This document shows positions 10,462 through 19,994 of a stretch of DNA of 22,500 nucleotides, one piece after another. The stretch lies in the NCBI GenBank assembly GCA_001586965.3, contig LUCW03000060.1, forward strand, positions 185,001 through 207,500. Direction: 5' to 3'. Made by a program: the position numbers and the translations under genes. Source of the stretch: Sphaeroforma sirkka. Lineage: Eukaryota; Opisthokonta; Ichthyosporea; Ichthyophonida. Under the pieces are notes generated by a model. That model did not search any database. It was not told the origin of the DNA and was given only the letters and a program-made list of their open reading frames with translations. Numbering within the stretch: the stretch's first letter is position 1; each line of letters begins with the position of its first letter.

Positions 10462-11337
10462 GTGTGTGTGTGTGTATTTTAGCCAACATGAATATATATA
10501 TGTATATGAATATATGTATAATAGAGGTAGTCAGTTGTGCTTGTGTGTATATGCGCATTTTTTCGTGCATAAGAGACTGCAGAGTCTATAGCTTACAAAT
10601 ACTTCCTGCCTTGGCGAATACTAAATTGGTGTGCATGACTGGTGGTACTTGTACATCTGTGTACAAACTATCATTGAACACAACACTATCTAAAAAAAAC
10701 TACCATAAAAAGGGTTTTAGTGTCTTAGGAAACCTTGAAACCCTTAAGCGAATCACATAATCTAAAAAACAATTTTGAAACAACATCACCCCAAGGGCTG
10801 CCTTTAAACACAACATGCGTCTGTATAACTATCTCCGATATATCTTAATTCAATGCGCCGCTAATTACTGGTGCGTAATATCCGACAACTTAAACAGAAG
10901 AACAACTGTTATACGCTCCAAATTCTGAGCTACACTAAGCCCAAGACAAACTAAATTACAACCCACGTCACAGCTTAACACAACAGACCACAAATGAAAT
11001 TCTGTTGCAAGTGAAATATAGATTGCATGCCAAGATGCAGCAGACACAAACCAACGGACCCCATAGTATCTCGAACAACGGCACCAACTCTGATGTATTG
11101 CCTCTTCTCCTATGTCAATGATGCAAACGAACACCTTCTACTGCGAATAAGTGCACTGGATCCCTAGAAACACATGCGCAATTGCTCACACATGCTGCCA
11201 GACATACACATAACATATACATATACATATACATACACATACACATACATACACACGTATATACGCATACGTATGAAGATGTACGTACCTGCTGATCGGC
11301 ACAACTACAGCCTCCCGCAGCTCAACCGTGAGCTCGC
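3095..11337 (-). CDS. Multi-exon C2-C1-C2(-C2) lipid-binding protein, partial model
   Basis: Nine exons join with consistent phase: 11337-11289, 10322-10199, 9505-9395, 8565-8472, 7268-6989, 5637-5416, 4903-4723, 4099-3945, 3249-3095. They give 456 residues, both ends open. Residues 1-120 resemble a C2 domain ([24 protein letters not shown], then a final GKVHIILKF strand). Residues 130-176 are a C1 zinc domain. 177-305 is a polar linker. 307-423 is a second C2-like sandwich, and 427-456 looks like the first strands of a third. Order C2-C1-C2 recalls Munc13-type and novel PKC regulators, but no kinase, MUN or GAP domain is visible, so the family is undecided. Likely role is recruitment to membranes by phospholipid, with or without calcium. 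Introns are 0.5-1.4 kb and full of tandem repeats. Confidence 0.7.
3245..3340. repeat. 48-bp tandem duplication spanning a splice acceptor
   Basis: Copies at 3245-3292 and 3293-3340 both begin TTTTACTG. On the minus strand each holds a (C)CAG|TAAAA acceptor, the first being that of exon I. Confidence 0.85.
3411..3944. repeat. 137-bp minisatellite, about 3.8 copies
   Basis: Units start at 3411, 3548, 3685 and 3822 (GTCAGCCATACGA), with few differences; the fourth lacks about 15 bases near its start. The array fills the intron between exons H and I, and its last copy runs up to the exon H donor. Confidence 0.95.
3945..4099 (-). CDS. Exon H: rest of C2-like domain 2
   Basis: Acceptor CTGCTGCAG, donor GCGAG|GTAGGT, 155 bases. 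It encodes [20 protein letters not shown] and ...[13 protein letters not shown], the alternating strand pattern of the C2 second half. It was found by translating outward from the splice sites; the in-frame TAA just upstream of the acceptor and TAG just after the donor confirm the exon limits. Confidence 0.7.
4723..4903 (-). CDS. Exon G: start of C2-like domain 2
   Basis: Acceptor CCCACTCAG, donor CTG|GTGAGG, phase 0 out. After a Pro/Ser spacer it reads [16 protein letters not shown] and later TYPVFKL, fitting strands 1 to 4 of a C2 sandwich. Joined to exon H this gives a complete-looking domain. Confidence 0.7.
5053..5110. repeat. (TA)n microsatellite
   Basis: Uninterrupted TA run of about 58 bases in the intron between exons F and G. 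Confidence 0.97.
5416..5637 (-). CDS. Exon F: polar linker between C1 and second C2
   Basis: The acceptor follows a very long CT tract; the donor is CTTGG|GTGAGT. The 73 codons begin RRSSGSN and are rich in Ser, Asp, Arg and Gln with no recognised domain, probably disordered and phosphorylatable. Phases match on both sides (AG+G before, GG+T after). Confidence 0.7.
5638..5695 (-). promoter_or_regulatory. Extended polypyrimidine tract and acceptor of exon F
   Basis: On the minus strand about 50 bases are almost only C and T, ending in CTCTCCGCAG directly before exon F. This is much longer than the tracts of the other acceptors in the gene and supports the exon boundary strongly. Confidence 0.8.
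5819..6045. repeat. CA-rich low-complexity DNA with a 55-bp duplication
   Basis: Mostly CA dinucleotides interspersed with AC-rich words. A segment with ACAAACAAGCACACGC recurs at 5901 and 5956. Intron between exons E and F. Confidence 0.92.
6147..6310. repeat. Three-copy repeat of about 58-65 bp
   Basis: Three diverged units, each ending in TGTGCACCCTA (or AGTGCACCCTA) after GCGGATATGATG-type sequence. Intronic. Confidence 0.88.
6475..6950. repeat. Five-copy CA-rich minisatellite, unit about 75-95 bp
   Basis: Units carry ACACAACGACAAGACAT and ACATCCAC(A/G)GCAC followed by CACTC-rich DNA. The long Thr/His-rich open frame across it follows from the repeat. It adjoins the donor of exon E. Confidence 0.9.
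6989..7268 (-). CDS. Exon E: C1 zinc-finger domain
   Basis: A 280-base exon between acceptor ACATCACGCAG and donor GAAG|GTGCGT. Residues 130-176 of the model follow H-X12-C-X2-C-X10-C-X2-C-X4-H-X2-C-X7-C, the C1 pattern with all eight zinc ligands, although the loop between the second and third Cys is 10 residues where 13-14 is usual. C1 domains bind diacylglycerol/phorbol ester or act as protein-binding folds. The rest is a charged linker. Skipping this exon would shift the frame (280 is not a multiple of 3). Confidence 0.8.
7275..8005. repeat. TG-rich tandem-repeat intron
   Basis: At least three units of about 65-80 bp with GTACGTAATAACTCTTACGTG and TATTATGTGTAAGTGCATATG words, grading into irregular TG-rich sequence. 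It lies just 5' of exon E on the gene strand. Confidence 0.88.
8146..8225. repeat. Two copies of a GTAAGTGTAGGGCAC segment
   Basis: The segment CGTAAGTGTAGGGCAC(C/T)GTG occurs near 8146 and 8202, each followed by TGGGTG. Intronic, between exons D and E. Confidence 0.8.
8332..8408. repeat. Cluster of telomere-like CCCTAAA motifs
   Basis: Three CCCTAAA copies with degenerate CGCTAAAA and CGTTAAA variants between them, within an intron. Similar single or paired motifs occur near 1757, 9617, 10708, 13524, 20637, 21340 and 21464. Confidence 0.8.
8472..8565 (-). CDS. Exon D: end of C2 domain 1
   Basis: Acceptor GTTTGTTGCAG and donor ATTG|GTAAGT. It reads [20 protein letters not shown] and on to KFKADPKSV: the typical C2 ending of a Trp-containing turn, then G-K-x-x-I-x-L. 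It ends in phase 1, which the next exon completes to Glu. Confidence 0.75.
8577..8630. repeat. 27-bp tandem duplication beside exon D
   Basis: GGTGAGTGTATGTATGATC occurs at 8577 and 8604, twelve bases before the exon D acceptor on the minus strand, overlapping its pyrimidine/branch region. Confidence 0.9.
9395..9505 (-). CDS. Exon C: C2 domain 1, middle strands
   Basis: The acceptor is TTCACAATGCAG. The chosen donor is ACG|GTAATG, phase 0 at both ends (37 codons, from AERLILHC to [10 protein letters not shown]). A second phase-0 donor, GAT|GTGATG at 9353/9352, would add 14 codons; the first gives the better C2 fit. Confidence 0.6.
10199..10322 (-). CDS. Exon B: core of C2 domain 1
   Basis: Acceptor TATATACAG at 10323-10325 and consensus donor AAT|GTAAGT bound it. 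The 41 codons end in [20 protein letters not shown], matching the C2 hallmark K-T-x-V-x-K-x-x-x-x-P-x-W-x-E-x-F. Phase agrees with exon A (AG+C gives Ser). Acidic calcium-ligand positions are poorly conserved here, so binding may be calcium-independent. Confidence 0.75.
10370..10482. repeat. (TA)n(TG)n compound microsatellite
   Basis: TA run to about 10405, then TG runs with single interruptions. It lies close upstream of the exon B acceptor (minus strand), whose pyrimidine tract is consequently poor. Confidence 0.97.
11289..11337 (-). CDS. Exon A: first strand of C2 domain 1
   Basis: This 49-base exon lies between an acceptor (TTTCAAATGCAG) and a strong donor CAG|GTACGT. It reads [15 protein letters not shown], the usual first strand of a C2 domain. 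It starts with two bases of a split codon (xGC, Gly if the previous exon ends in G), so at least one more exon lies upstream, to the right. I could not identify that exon. Confidence 0.6.
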
Positions 11338-11559
11338 CTGCATTTGAAAGGCGGAAGAAGCACAACGAGGGTTGATTCCAACGTTTTGCGACATACGTTA
11401 ATTTTCACACAGTAAGACAGTCTCACTATACGCAAGGTTCGTACATGATAAAGGGATATATAAAGCTTATTGCACAAGCTGGCCAACAGATTACAGAACT
11501 CTTGCGCGCCGACACTCTACTATAAGCAAAAAGGAAAAGAGAAGCATACACCAATATAT

Positions 11560-11565
11560 GTAACC

Positions 11566-11639
<74 letters not shown>

Positions 11640-11652
11640 ATGTATGTATATA

Positions 11653-11696
<44 letters not shown>

Positions 11697-11800
11697 GTGG
11701 GTGTGGTGTGTGTGGGGGGGGGGGTTATCTGTGTGTGTATGTGTGTCAGTATGTGTGTCCGTATGTATATGTTGTGTGCGCGTGTGTGTATGCTGATATA
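11560..11800. repeat. Microsatellite cluster (TA)n, (TG)n, poly-G
   Basis: Two TA runs, a TG/TATG run, an unbroken run of ten G at about 11715 and TG-rich words to about 11800. Confidence 0.96.
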
Positions 11801-14239
11801 CTATCCATATACAAATGTACATGCACGATATATATAAATACAGACGCTTATATATTTTTACAATAATCGCCAAGGTACAATTCTATGCGACATATTTCGG
11901 TATAAATGAATGGATATGCGTCTCCACATTGTCGAGGAGTGCAAGCGTTATTGCCATACATAACACATATTGTGTGTATAGTTCTTTGATACGTACCATA
12001 AATATTTTTATAGCTCATAAATATTTTAACAATTGCGTCTACTATGAGTGTGTATAGAGAAAAAGAACGACTAGAGTTCATATTTAATCGAGACTAAGGT
12101 TTTTATACACATACTAATTAAGATACTCAAATACTGAAATAAACTCGCAAACACAACCGCAGTTTCGAAGCAAGTTATTGGACGTGATCTCTCCCTGCCG
12201 GTGGTGCCCTGTGCGAGTATACACCGACGTGCGAATAACCTCATGAATAATGAATTGCAATTTTCTTCCAGATTATCTACTTGTGTGTATTCTGAAGTTA
12301 GACATTGAACCTCGTCCACATTCCTGAGTAGTTGAATGTTTACCTGTTAGTAACGGCATTTTCACAACTCACTTGTGTCCCGCAGATACGATCCGGGGTT
12401 TAAGAACAGCTATCTTACTCGATTATATGATCTATGCTGAGTTGTTTCACAGCTATGTAGAAGTAGAACTTCGATCAATTGAATCGCCCAGGAACAATAT
12501 CGCCATATACATATGTATTCAAATATAGCAAATAGCCTAGTAGCAGAGAGAGGAAGGGAGTAGAGATATAATATATATATATATACGTTGCCTTTATCAC
12601 GTTTGTATGTCTTTTAGAAAAGCTTTTTAATTATATGGACATTTGGACATTGTTCTTTTTTAACTCTATTTAGTATTTTAGGCAACCCGCAGGCCGAAGA
12701 TAGTCACAGTACCAAACCCAAGAACCCAACACTATAATTTTATATACATCTATGACAAGAATATACCGGCTTGTTCATTCGGGGGAGGAGAGAGAGGGTA
12801 GTTAATAAACGAACACCATAGAAGATCGTGTTTTGGACTTTTTGTTATTTACTTTGAAGACGTCGATCATGTGCACACGATCATGTGCGTGGGATCAGAA
12901 TTGTGTATAAAGTCTATCTTCTTGAATGCAATAGGGCCTTTACAATATATGGAGCCACATTTATGAACCATGAATAGTAGACTTGTGTATCTACATTAGT
13001 CTGTCCGACAGTTGTCTATATGTATGCATTCCTGTATCAATTTTTCTATAAATAAGCAATGATATATCTCTTGACAACCGCGTCTTCACGATTGATAGAC
13101 CATCTTTCACAATAGCTACACACAGTTTTATTCCTCAGTCCCTTAGCGACTGTTAGTTTAAACAACACTGGTACACGCTGATCTACACCTGTTATTTTTG
13201 TGTAGCGCACATGCATAGAGGGTCGTGTTTTGATGCGGCAAACACAGTACGTAAATAGATGGAATGTATTCATAGAACTAGGGCGTGTAGAGCTCATGCC
13301 TGTAAGGCCAAATTGATGTACACTCAGTATATGAGTAGTGGGCGTGTGTATCGAGAATAAAAATAAACGTGCCGTGTAATACAATACGAAAGGCGTATTG
13401 TAATGCACGTACTTGTAACTTTCCGCTATGCTATATACTGCCCCTGTGAGACCGACCAGACGTATAAAGGCCACGCGTAATGGGTTGCTCGTGTGCTGCT
13501 GTGTCCTATTATGATTTGCTGCGTAAACCCTAATCAATAAAACGAGTCATAGATGACTCATCGATACATGTAAATATGTAGCTTTTTGTTTTGTTTTTGC
13601 CCCAAATAACCCCCAGTAAATAAATGTAAGTTGCTACGTAAATATGTATGTATTTATTTAGGAAAATCCTATCGCTCCCCCGTCAATGAACCAAGTATTT
13701 TTTTTCAACAAAACAACTCTGATTAATTAAATTAGAGAAAATCTTTCGGAATATAAGCCTCAAGACCGTCGGGGCCCAAACACGTTTTTTTCTGACATTT
13801 TCCAAGAAAAGTAAAAAACACACAAACACACACATCTATACACCTACAACACACCTCACCTACAGTCACACCTCACCTAACAGTCACAGCGGTAGTATCG
13901 CTACCTACTAGTTTCTATTTATTAAATTCATGATTGTAGAATGCCGTCCGGATTAAACGAAGCTATCTTTGTATGATGTATCAAATAGGAACCCTTTGAG
14001 GTTTGATAGTCCTGCGCGAAACAACAGTTGTTCGACGTTGTGAGGTACTGTAATCGATCAGCTGTTGCTTGACTGTGGATACTGCCGTAGACTCGAATCT
14101 TCATGCAGGTTCGTTGACCATATATTCCATCTGCTCGTAATTTTACTGCATCAAGAGCGAACACTCAATTCAAATCGATATCTTCGCATGAAATCCGTTA
14201 TTTTAACGTGTCTAAGTTATGTGTGCTGCTATCACACTT

Positions 14240-14276
14240 AATAATATATATATATATATATATATACATATATATT

Positions 14277-14321
<45 letters not shown>

Positions 14322-14327
14322 ACACAC

Positions 14328-14391
<64 letters not shown>

Positions 14392-14455
14392 GTTTATATA
14401 TAGTCTTGAATGCATCACACATGTACATATACTTTAAAAATTGGGTATACATACG

Positions 14456-14489
<34 letters not shown>

Positions 14490-14620
14490 ATGTATGTGTG
14501 TATAATGTATGTGTGATATACATACATATATATATATATATATATACATGTTTATATATTTATATACATACATATATATATTTATATATACGTGTGTGTG
14601 TGTGTGTGTGTTTATGTATA
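14240..14620. repeat. Long TA-rich microsatellite block
   Basis: Successive TA runs separated by short ATTTA, TACA or TGTG interruptions, ending in a TG run near 14610. No gene. Confidence 0.96.
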
Positions 14621-15186
14621 TGTAATTGTTTATACAAATTTCTATTTGTATACACTTCTAAATAAAGATGTATATGTAGGTGTGCATTTTTTGTATGTAC
14701 TTATAAATATATCAACACACACGTCGTTTGATACGCATTTTATATCTACGGCTAACGTCTTGTATCTTATGGACGATACTCGATGTTTTTCTTCAGTCTG
14801 TTATCGAAAGCTTACGTGAGCCGATTCGGAATACGACAGTGACCTGTAACGCTCGAACGCCACTCACATTTGTCATTTGTACCACGAATGATTTTCAGGT
14901 TGACTTACCCATCAGCACTATCACATCGGCTGTGTAGGTTCTGATCAGAATAACTAGCCAGCAAGCGGCTGCTTTGAGCGAGATTTTTGGGTGAGAACAT
15001 CACGGTATGGCCTGAACACTGCCGACTTCTCCTGAAACTTGGGGGAAAATGGTGCCACCAAGTCTTCAAAGCGAACATATAAGGAGATCGGTGTGAATGC
15101 GATTTACAACTACATCGAAGGTCGTAGATGGGACGCATAAAGGCCATTGAATTTTAGATCGTGAATGCCAGAAACCAAAATTCAAA

Positions 15187-15350
15187 ATGAAATCCCAAAG
15201 CCTGTCCCAAACTGGCCCTGAACTGCTTTCTATGCGGCTTCGCACGGCCCCGCTTACGCGATTGGAAAACATCAGACGAGGTGAATTCACCATCATTATA
15301 TCTTTTGTTCTAGGCGTGTTGCTGCTGATTGTGGTGATGCTGTCCACGAG
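15187..15350 (+). CDS. Exon 1 of the membrane lipase: start codon and signal anchor
   Basis: The ATG at 15187 is the first Met after an in-frame TGA at 15148 and has an A at -3. It encodes 54 residues ending in a strongly hydrophobic stretch (FTIIISFVLGVLLLIVVML) preceded by Arg-Arg, a good type II signal anchor. The donor GAG|GTACGG at 15350/15351 leaves phase 2, which matches the acceptor at 16207/16208. It is placed by phase, topology and proximity; a transcript would settle it. An earlier non-coding exon is possible. Confidence 0.6.
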
Positions 15351-18300
15351 GTACGGGTTTGACAGCATAGACATGTTTGTATGTGTACGTGCGGCTCGCA
15401 AAAGCGATTGGAAAACATCAGACGAGGTGAATTCACCATCATTATATCTTTTGTTCTAGGCGTGTTGCTGCTGATTTGTGGTGATGCTGTCCACGAGGTA
15501 CGGGTTTGACAGCATAGACATGCTTGTGTATGTGTACGTGCGGCTCGCAAAAAAAAAAAAGTTTGACAGAGATTTGTTCGCGAATGATTGTTGGGTGGTT
15601 CCTTACCGCTTGCAGTATACTTTTAACCCGTCGATTAGCGATGTTCGCATATCTAGGTTTTTTCGTTGATGCTTCTCATCGGAAAATTTAGGACAGTTTC
15701 CAATTTAATGTTATATACAGGATTTAGTCATGTACCTATGCTTGATAGGAATATTTAGGATAGTTTTCAATTTTATGTTGTGTACAGCATTCGTGTACCT
15801 ATGCTGATCAACATCAATATTGTGGAGAATGTTTTCGTGTAGCTTTTTAACTGGATCTCTCACAACTCTGGGCAATTCTTATGCTCGCATATAGTTTGCC
15901 CAGAATCCACCTTTCATTTCATCGATTGGTATCATACACGTTGAGATATAATACTATCCTTATGTTCTCATACTACATTTATGATTGTGCCATACTTCTA
16001 CGCACCAGCAGAGACTAGAACAATCAAGCGCCTCATCTCATCGCTCGTAGACTTCAATTTGCGCTGCTCCCTGACCTGCTACCCCCATGAGATGTAATAA
16101 TCTAGTAATACCCTCTACATATAAATACCCTGTTGACCTGCTACCCCCATGTAATGCAATAGCCTAGTAATACCCCCTACATATGAATACCCTGCTATTC
16201 TTTGCAGCCCAGGGTGGACGGTGGCGACCTACGAGTACGCGCTCAACTACTGTCGATTTGAAACGTTGAAGGGGGTCAACAACTTCCGCCTGGCAACGCC
16301 CGTGACCAGTTGTAACATCGCTTGCTGGGTGGACTCTAACGTCTCCGCTCTGTTCACGGCGTATGAGGGAACCTTCGGAGAGTGTCAGTTGAGGTCTATG
16401 CTGTATGAGGGCAACTACGGCTTCAGCGAAGATCAGCTGAGCTGTCCATACGATGGCGTTGCTCTAGCGCAGCGCGGAGTGGAGGTGGTAGGCCCCAATG
16501 CGGAGATTACGCTGTCGTGGTTTCAAGAGTTCTCACCCACTCGAGGCAGCTTTGATCTGTCCCTGGCCTTCGTGCGGGAGATGTACGAGACCCGCACGGC
16601 TGCGAATGGCACAGCCACTGAGACGGTGGAGGTGTGGGATGGACTCCCGTTCCTGCTGAGTCTGAGGTATTCTATCATCGTTCAGGGTGTCCGAGCGGGA
16701 GAAACAGAGGATCAGTTGAAGACAATCTATCACCGAGAGGTCACTGGCGTGCAATGTGAGGGGGTGGGGGTGGAGTGCAAGACCCTGCTCATGCCGTCGT
16801 ATGTACTGGACTACAACAAATGCGCCAACCTGAACGGGTATCGCGAGTTAAACCTGCAGGTCCTCTACCGTGCTCAGTTCTCACCCCTGCAGCCCTCGCT
16901 CAACAGCACCTCTATCGGCAACGGCAACAACACCCAACTAATCCTCGGCCAGACACCGTACGCCTCTACCACACCGTTGAACCAAGCCAAGATGTTATAC
17001 ACAACCAGCTCGTCTGCGTTTGTGGTGTGGGTGGTGGCTGTTCACGCTGTGTTGGGTGTGCTGATGGTACTGTACACGGTCGCCTTTGCGAAGCTTTCGT
17101 ATGCGTTTGAGCAAGCCGCCTTTAGTGAGTGGCTGGTGGAGCGGAAGTGGGCGCTGGTGCAGTGTGTGTGTGCGTGCTTTGTCATTACTGATCCCGTGTA
17201 TTACTTGGCACTGACGAGTCTTGTTGGCGACCGCAACCCCCAGGCGTTGACTATCGTCATGGCAGTCGACGGGGCTATCGTGAACTTCAGCGTGGGAGTG
17301 ATCTTCTTCCTGAACCTGTGCTTTCTCGATAGCTTCGGAACGGACGAGCACAGCTCAGTCCGAGACATTCGGTTCTACGGAAGTAAACTGGCGTTTTTTG
17401 GAGTGTGGGTGACTGTGGTTGTGTTGTTATGCGTGGGAAACGTTTTGAAAGACGTCCAAACTTTCACAACGAGCCTCGTGGACGACCTCAGACCGTGGGG
17501 AACGGGTATCACGTACGCTATATTGTCGTATTACTTCCTCACATTGATTTACGTGTGGTACCGAACTTCGACTGCCTTGAAAGGGGAATGGAATTATCGC
17601 GCTAGATACCGGCAGTTGGGCTTCAGGATGATGGTCTCTGTGCAATCCACCCTGTTTCTCCTGATCATGTTTGAAACCCTGTTTGTGCGAATGGTCTTCA
17701 CCAACCGATACGACGTGTTCAAGTACTCGCCCTACACCGGCCTGTCCTTACTGTTCTTCAAGAGCATAGGGGTCAATGTATATATCATCGCTGTCGTGTT
17801 CAGCTTGAGCTATTGCTACCTCCCTCCGCACAACGATGCCTCTCGCGGTGACGAGCGGACGTGCATGGACATACTTGTGCGTTCATCATATGTGCGTGGC
17901 CCGTTCTCTCTGTACACAGCCAACGCCATGTGTAGCGGAAGTCGGCTGGCATATAGGTACGCGAAGTACTGCAACCCCGAAACGATTGTGGCCGAGGTCG
18001 AGTGCACCGAAACAAGTAGGGTGAGCAGCCATGCGCCTGGCAATAGTAGTGCACGTGCTAGTCAGAAACTAATGGACCGTGCAGGCGAGCCTGACAGTGG
18101 GGGCTGTGTCGGCAAGAGTGTGGGTGTGGGTGTGAGGTCAGGTAACGGGGGTGTTGGGAACGTCCAGGCATTTACAGACCGGTGTGACGGTACGAGCGGG
18201 ATGGGTGGAATGGAAGGGCAAAGGGGTGGCAGAAGCCATGACCGAAGTCACGGTGTACAAGCAAGCGAAGGCGCGCGTGCTGCTACAGAGAGTGAGGGAC

Positions 18301-19994
18301 CTAGGGAGGGTGATGATTATCCCACACATATGGAGATAGACCCCACTCTCAGCAGCACAAACAGTGTACCTACCGATAGGAATACGCCGCACTCATATGG
18401 AGATGCGAATAAGCGTACATCACCCACCTCTGGCGATGCTTCGCTTACCGACAAGACTACGACAGCTGCGTCCACGGATCTCGCGATGGACGCTACGATA
18501 CCAACAGCCATCAATTGTGTGGCAGCTGCAGAGGAAGTCATGGCACTGACGCTGTGGGACGATGGTGGGCGGGCCATACCCTATATTCTGCAAACCGACG
18601 ATTACCGAAGCTCGGACACGGACTTTGACTTAATTGAATACATCACAGATGAGCGTACAGACACCCATTGCATCATATACCGACAGGATGGGCGGCTAAT
18701 CATCACCTTCAGAGGTACTGTCAGTGCAGGAAACGCGGCCACAGACTTGCGGGCGAACCTGATACCTATCTGTTCCGCCGTAGGGAACAAAGATCTGGGT
18801 AAGGCTAGGTTCAAGCACTCGTGTTCGGTGGATGATAGTGAGTGTCGGAAAGAGAACGTACGTGTACACCGTGGCTTCCAGACCGCGTTTGTGTCTGTAC
18901 GCACACGCGTAATCGCCCAAGTGCGTGCGCAGATTGCGTTGCACAAGGTTCGACTTGGCTCAGACAAGGAATTGATCTCGGTTGCAGATACACTGTTACA
19001 TAGACACAGACCCCGGAATTCTCCGTCTAACAATCCGAAACCGCCCCAACAATCATCCACACACTCCAACTCACCCCCACCATATGGCCAACCACATCTA
19101 TTCAAGTCAGGCCCAGATACGCGTCCTTTGCGATCCCCGGATCACATACACTCACAACCTCACTCGATCACACACAGGGAATACACCGCGCCAGTACCTA
19201 CACACGAATTGGTATCATCTGACTGCGATAATGATGATACGCTTGCCCACGTGGCAGTGACTCCGGAGGAGACTGTGGCACCCGATGCATTACATATATT
19301 CGTCACTGGCCACTCCTTAGGCGCAGCCTTGTGCACACTCTGTGCCTGGGAGTTGTCACACACCTTCGACCCCTCTGAGTTGGATATGACCGTCTATACC
19401 TTTGGCTCGCCTCGAGTGGGTAACGCCAACTTTGTGTACCACTACAACAAGCGACTGCCCCACACACACCGCATAGTCACCGATGGCGACCCGGTCACAT
19501 CGCTGCCCAAGTTCCGTGCGCCGAGCTTCCTCAATGTCACGTACAAACACGTCGGCAAGTGCTATGTGCTGGCGGAGATGGGGGACCTGATAGTGGACCC
19601 GAACTTTCCCGAACGGTTCTTCCAACTCAAGGCCAAACGTAAGCCAGTGACTCACCGCATGCCGAGCTATCGTTTGGCGTTGGTGGAGTGTATCACACGC
19701 ATGCACCAACGCGCCAATGGGGGCGGCGTATCGTATGATATGGGACGCGCTCTAACGGTTATAACGGGTGTGTTCAAGGCTCACATAGCTCTGTCCATGG
19801 ATGATAATAACAGGATAGGAAGCCCACACGTGCGTTTAGGACAGGAGGTGGAGGACGACGCACTGATGATTGCGGCCTTTGGTCATACAGACGGCAAGGT
19901 AGAAACAGACTCCGACTCCGTAGCAACGTTAGTGGAGATGGGTGCGCCTGAGAAAGGCGATGGGGCCAGTAGACTGTCACTTAGCGAGGCGTAA
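15187..19994 (+). CDS. Eight-helix Wntless/TMEM181-like membrane protein fused to a class 3 lipase
   Basis: Two exons, 15187-15350 and 16208-19994, join in phase 2 to give about 1316 residues. Residues 1-34 are a basic cytosolic leader and about 35-54 a signal anchor. A lumenal region of roughly 268 residues follows, with several Cys and four N-glycosylation sequons. Seven hydrophobic helices lie near 323-350, 367-389, 399-427, 447-467, 487-505, 526-549 and 564-594. A Gly/Ser/Thr-rich linker runs to about 825. The C-terminal lipase_3 domain shows TFRGT (888-892), VHRGF (941-945), the nucleophile elbow GHSLG (Ser1091), GSPRVGN (1121-1127), the probable catalytic Asp1149 (DPVTSLP) and His1204 (THRMPSY). 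TM1 plus lumenal domain plus 7TM is the plan of Wntless/TMEM181 (GOST) proteins; I infer that family from topology. Expected role is hydrolysis of acylglycerols or phospholipids at a secretory-pathway or plasma membrane, active site in the cytosol. The lipase assignment is firm; the substrate is unknown. Confidence 0.9.
15258..15552. repeat. 146-bp tandem duplication over the end of exon 1
   Basis: Copy 1 at 15258-15403 and copy 2 at 15404-15552, nearly identical. Copy 1 includes the signal-anchor codons and the donor of exon 1; copy 2 lies in the intron, carries an extra T inside the hydrophobic stretch and ends in a run of 12 A. Confidence 0.95.
15681..15810. repeat. 67-bp imperfect tandem duplication in intron 1
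   Basis: Units at 15681 and 15748 share TTTAGGA(C/T)AGTTTTC, CAATTT and GTGTACCTATGCT-type words; about 80 percent alike. Confidence 0.85.
16073..16196. repeat. 62-bp tandem duplication before the exon 2 acceptor
   Basis: Two copies start GACCTGCTACCCCCATG at 16073 and 16135 and end AATACCCTG. The second ends about 12 bases before the acceptor AG and contains its likely branch and pyrimidine region. Confidence 0.93.
16208..19994 (+). CDS. Exon 2 of the membrane lipase: lumenal domain, 7TM and lipase
   Basis: The acceptor is a pyrimidine-rich CTATTCTTTGCAG ending at 16207. One base completes the split codon and the frame then stays open for 1261 codons to TAA at 19992-19994. No in-frame ATG lies near the beginning, so the 5' part must come from an upstream exon. 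GC content is visibly higher than in the flanks. Only one intron is seen in this gene, against many in its neighbour. The stop codon falls at the very start of the first unit of a downstream tandem repeat. Confidence 0.93.

Larger units (their letters stand above)
11338..15186. other. Shared 5' region of the two divergent genes
   Basis: This holds the missing first exon(s) of the C2/C1 gene and the upstream region of the membrane lipase. I see AT-rich DNA, several microsatellites and no recognisable domain on either strand. Open frames on the minus strand at 13046-13537 (163 codons), 13928-14164 and 12071-12319 have no recognisable motif. The candidate VNIQLLRNVDEVQ... near 12240-12341 (minus) follows an acceptor-like ACTAACAG, but I found no good donor for it. 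Confidence 0.5.

Noticed and set aside
12384..12519. Plus-strand frame after TGTCCCGCAG (TIRGLRTAILLDYMIYAELF...), helical and faintly BAR-like
   Set aside because: It ends in a stop without a donor and has no partner exon; too short to claim.
13046..13537. 163-codon minus-strand frame
   Set aside because: No domain, membrane or repeat pattern is recognised, and no splice sites tie it to the C2/C1 gene; a chance frame of this length is possible in 22.5 kb.
16533..19709. Numerous minus-strand frames opposite the membrane lipase
   Set aside because: They are antisense shadows of a GC-richer coding exon.
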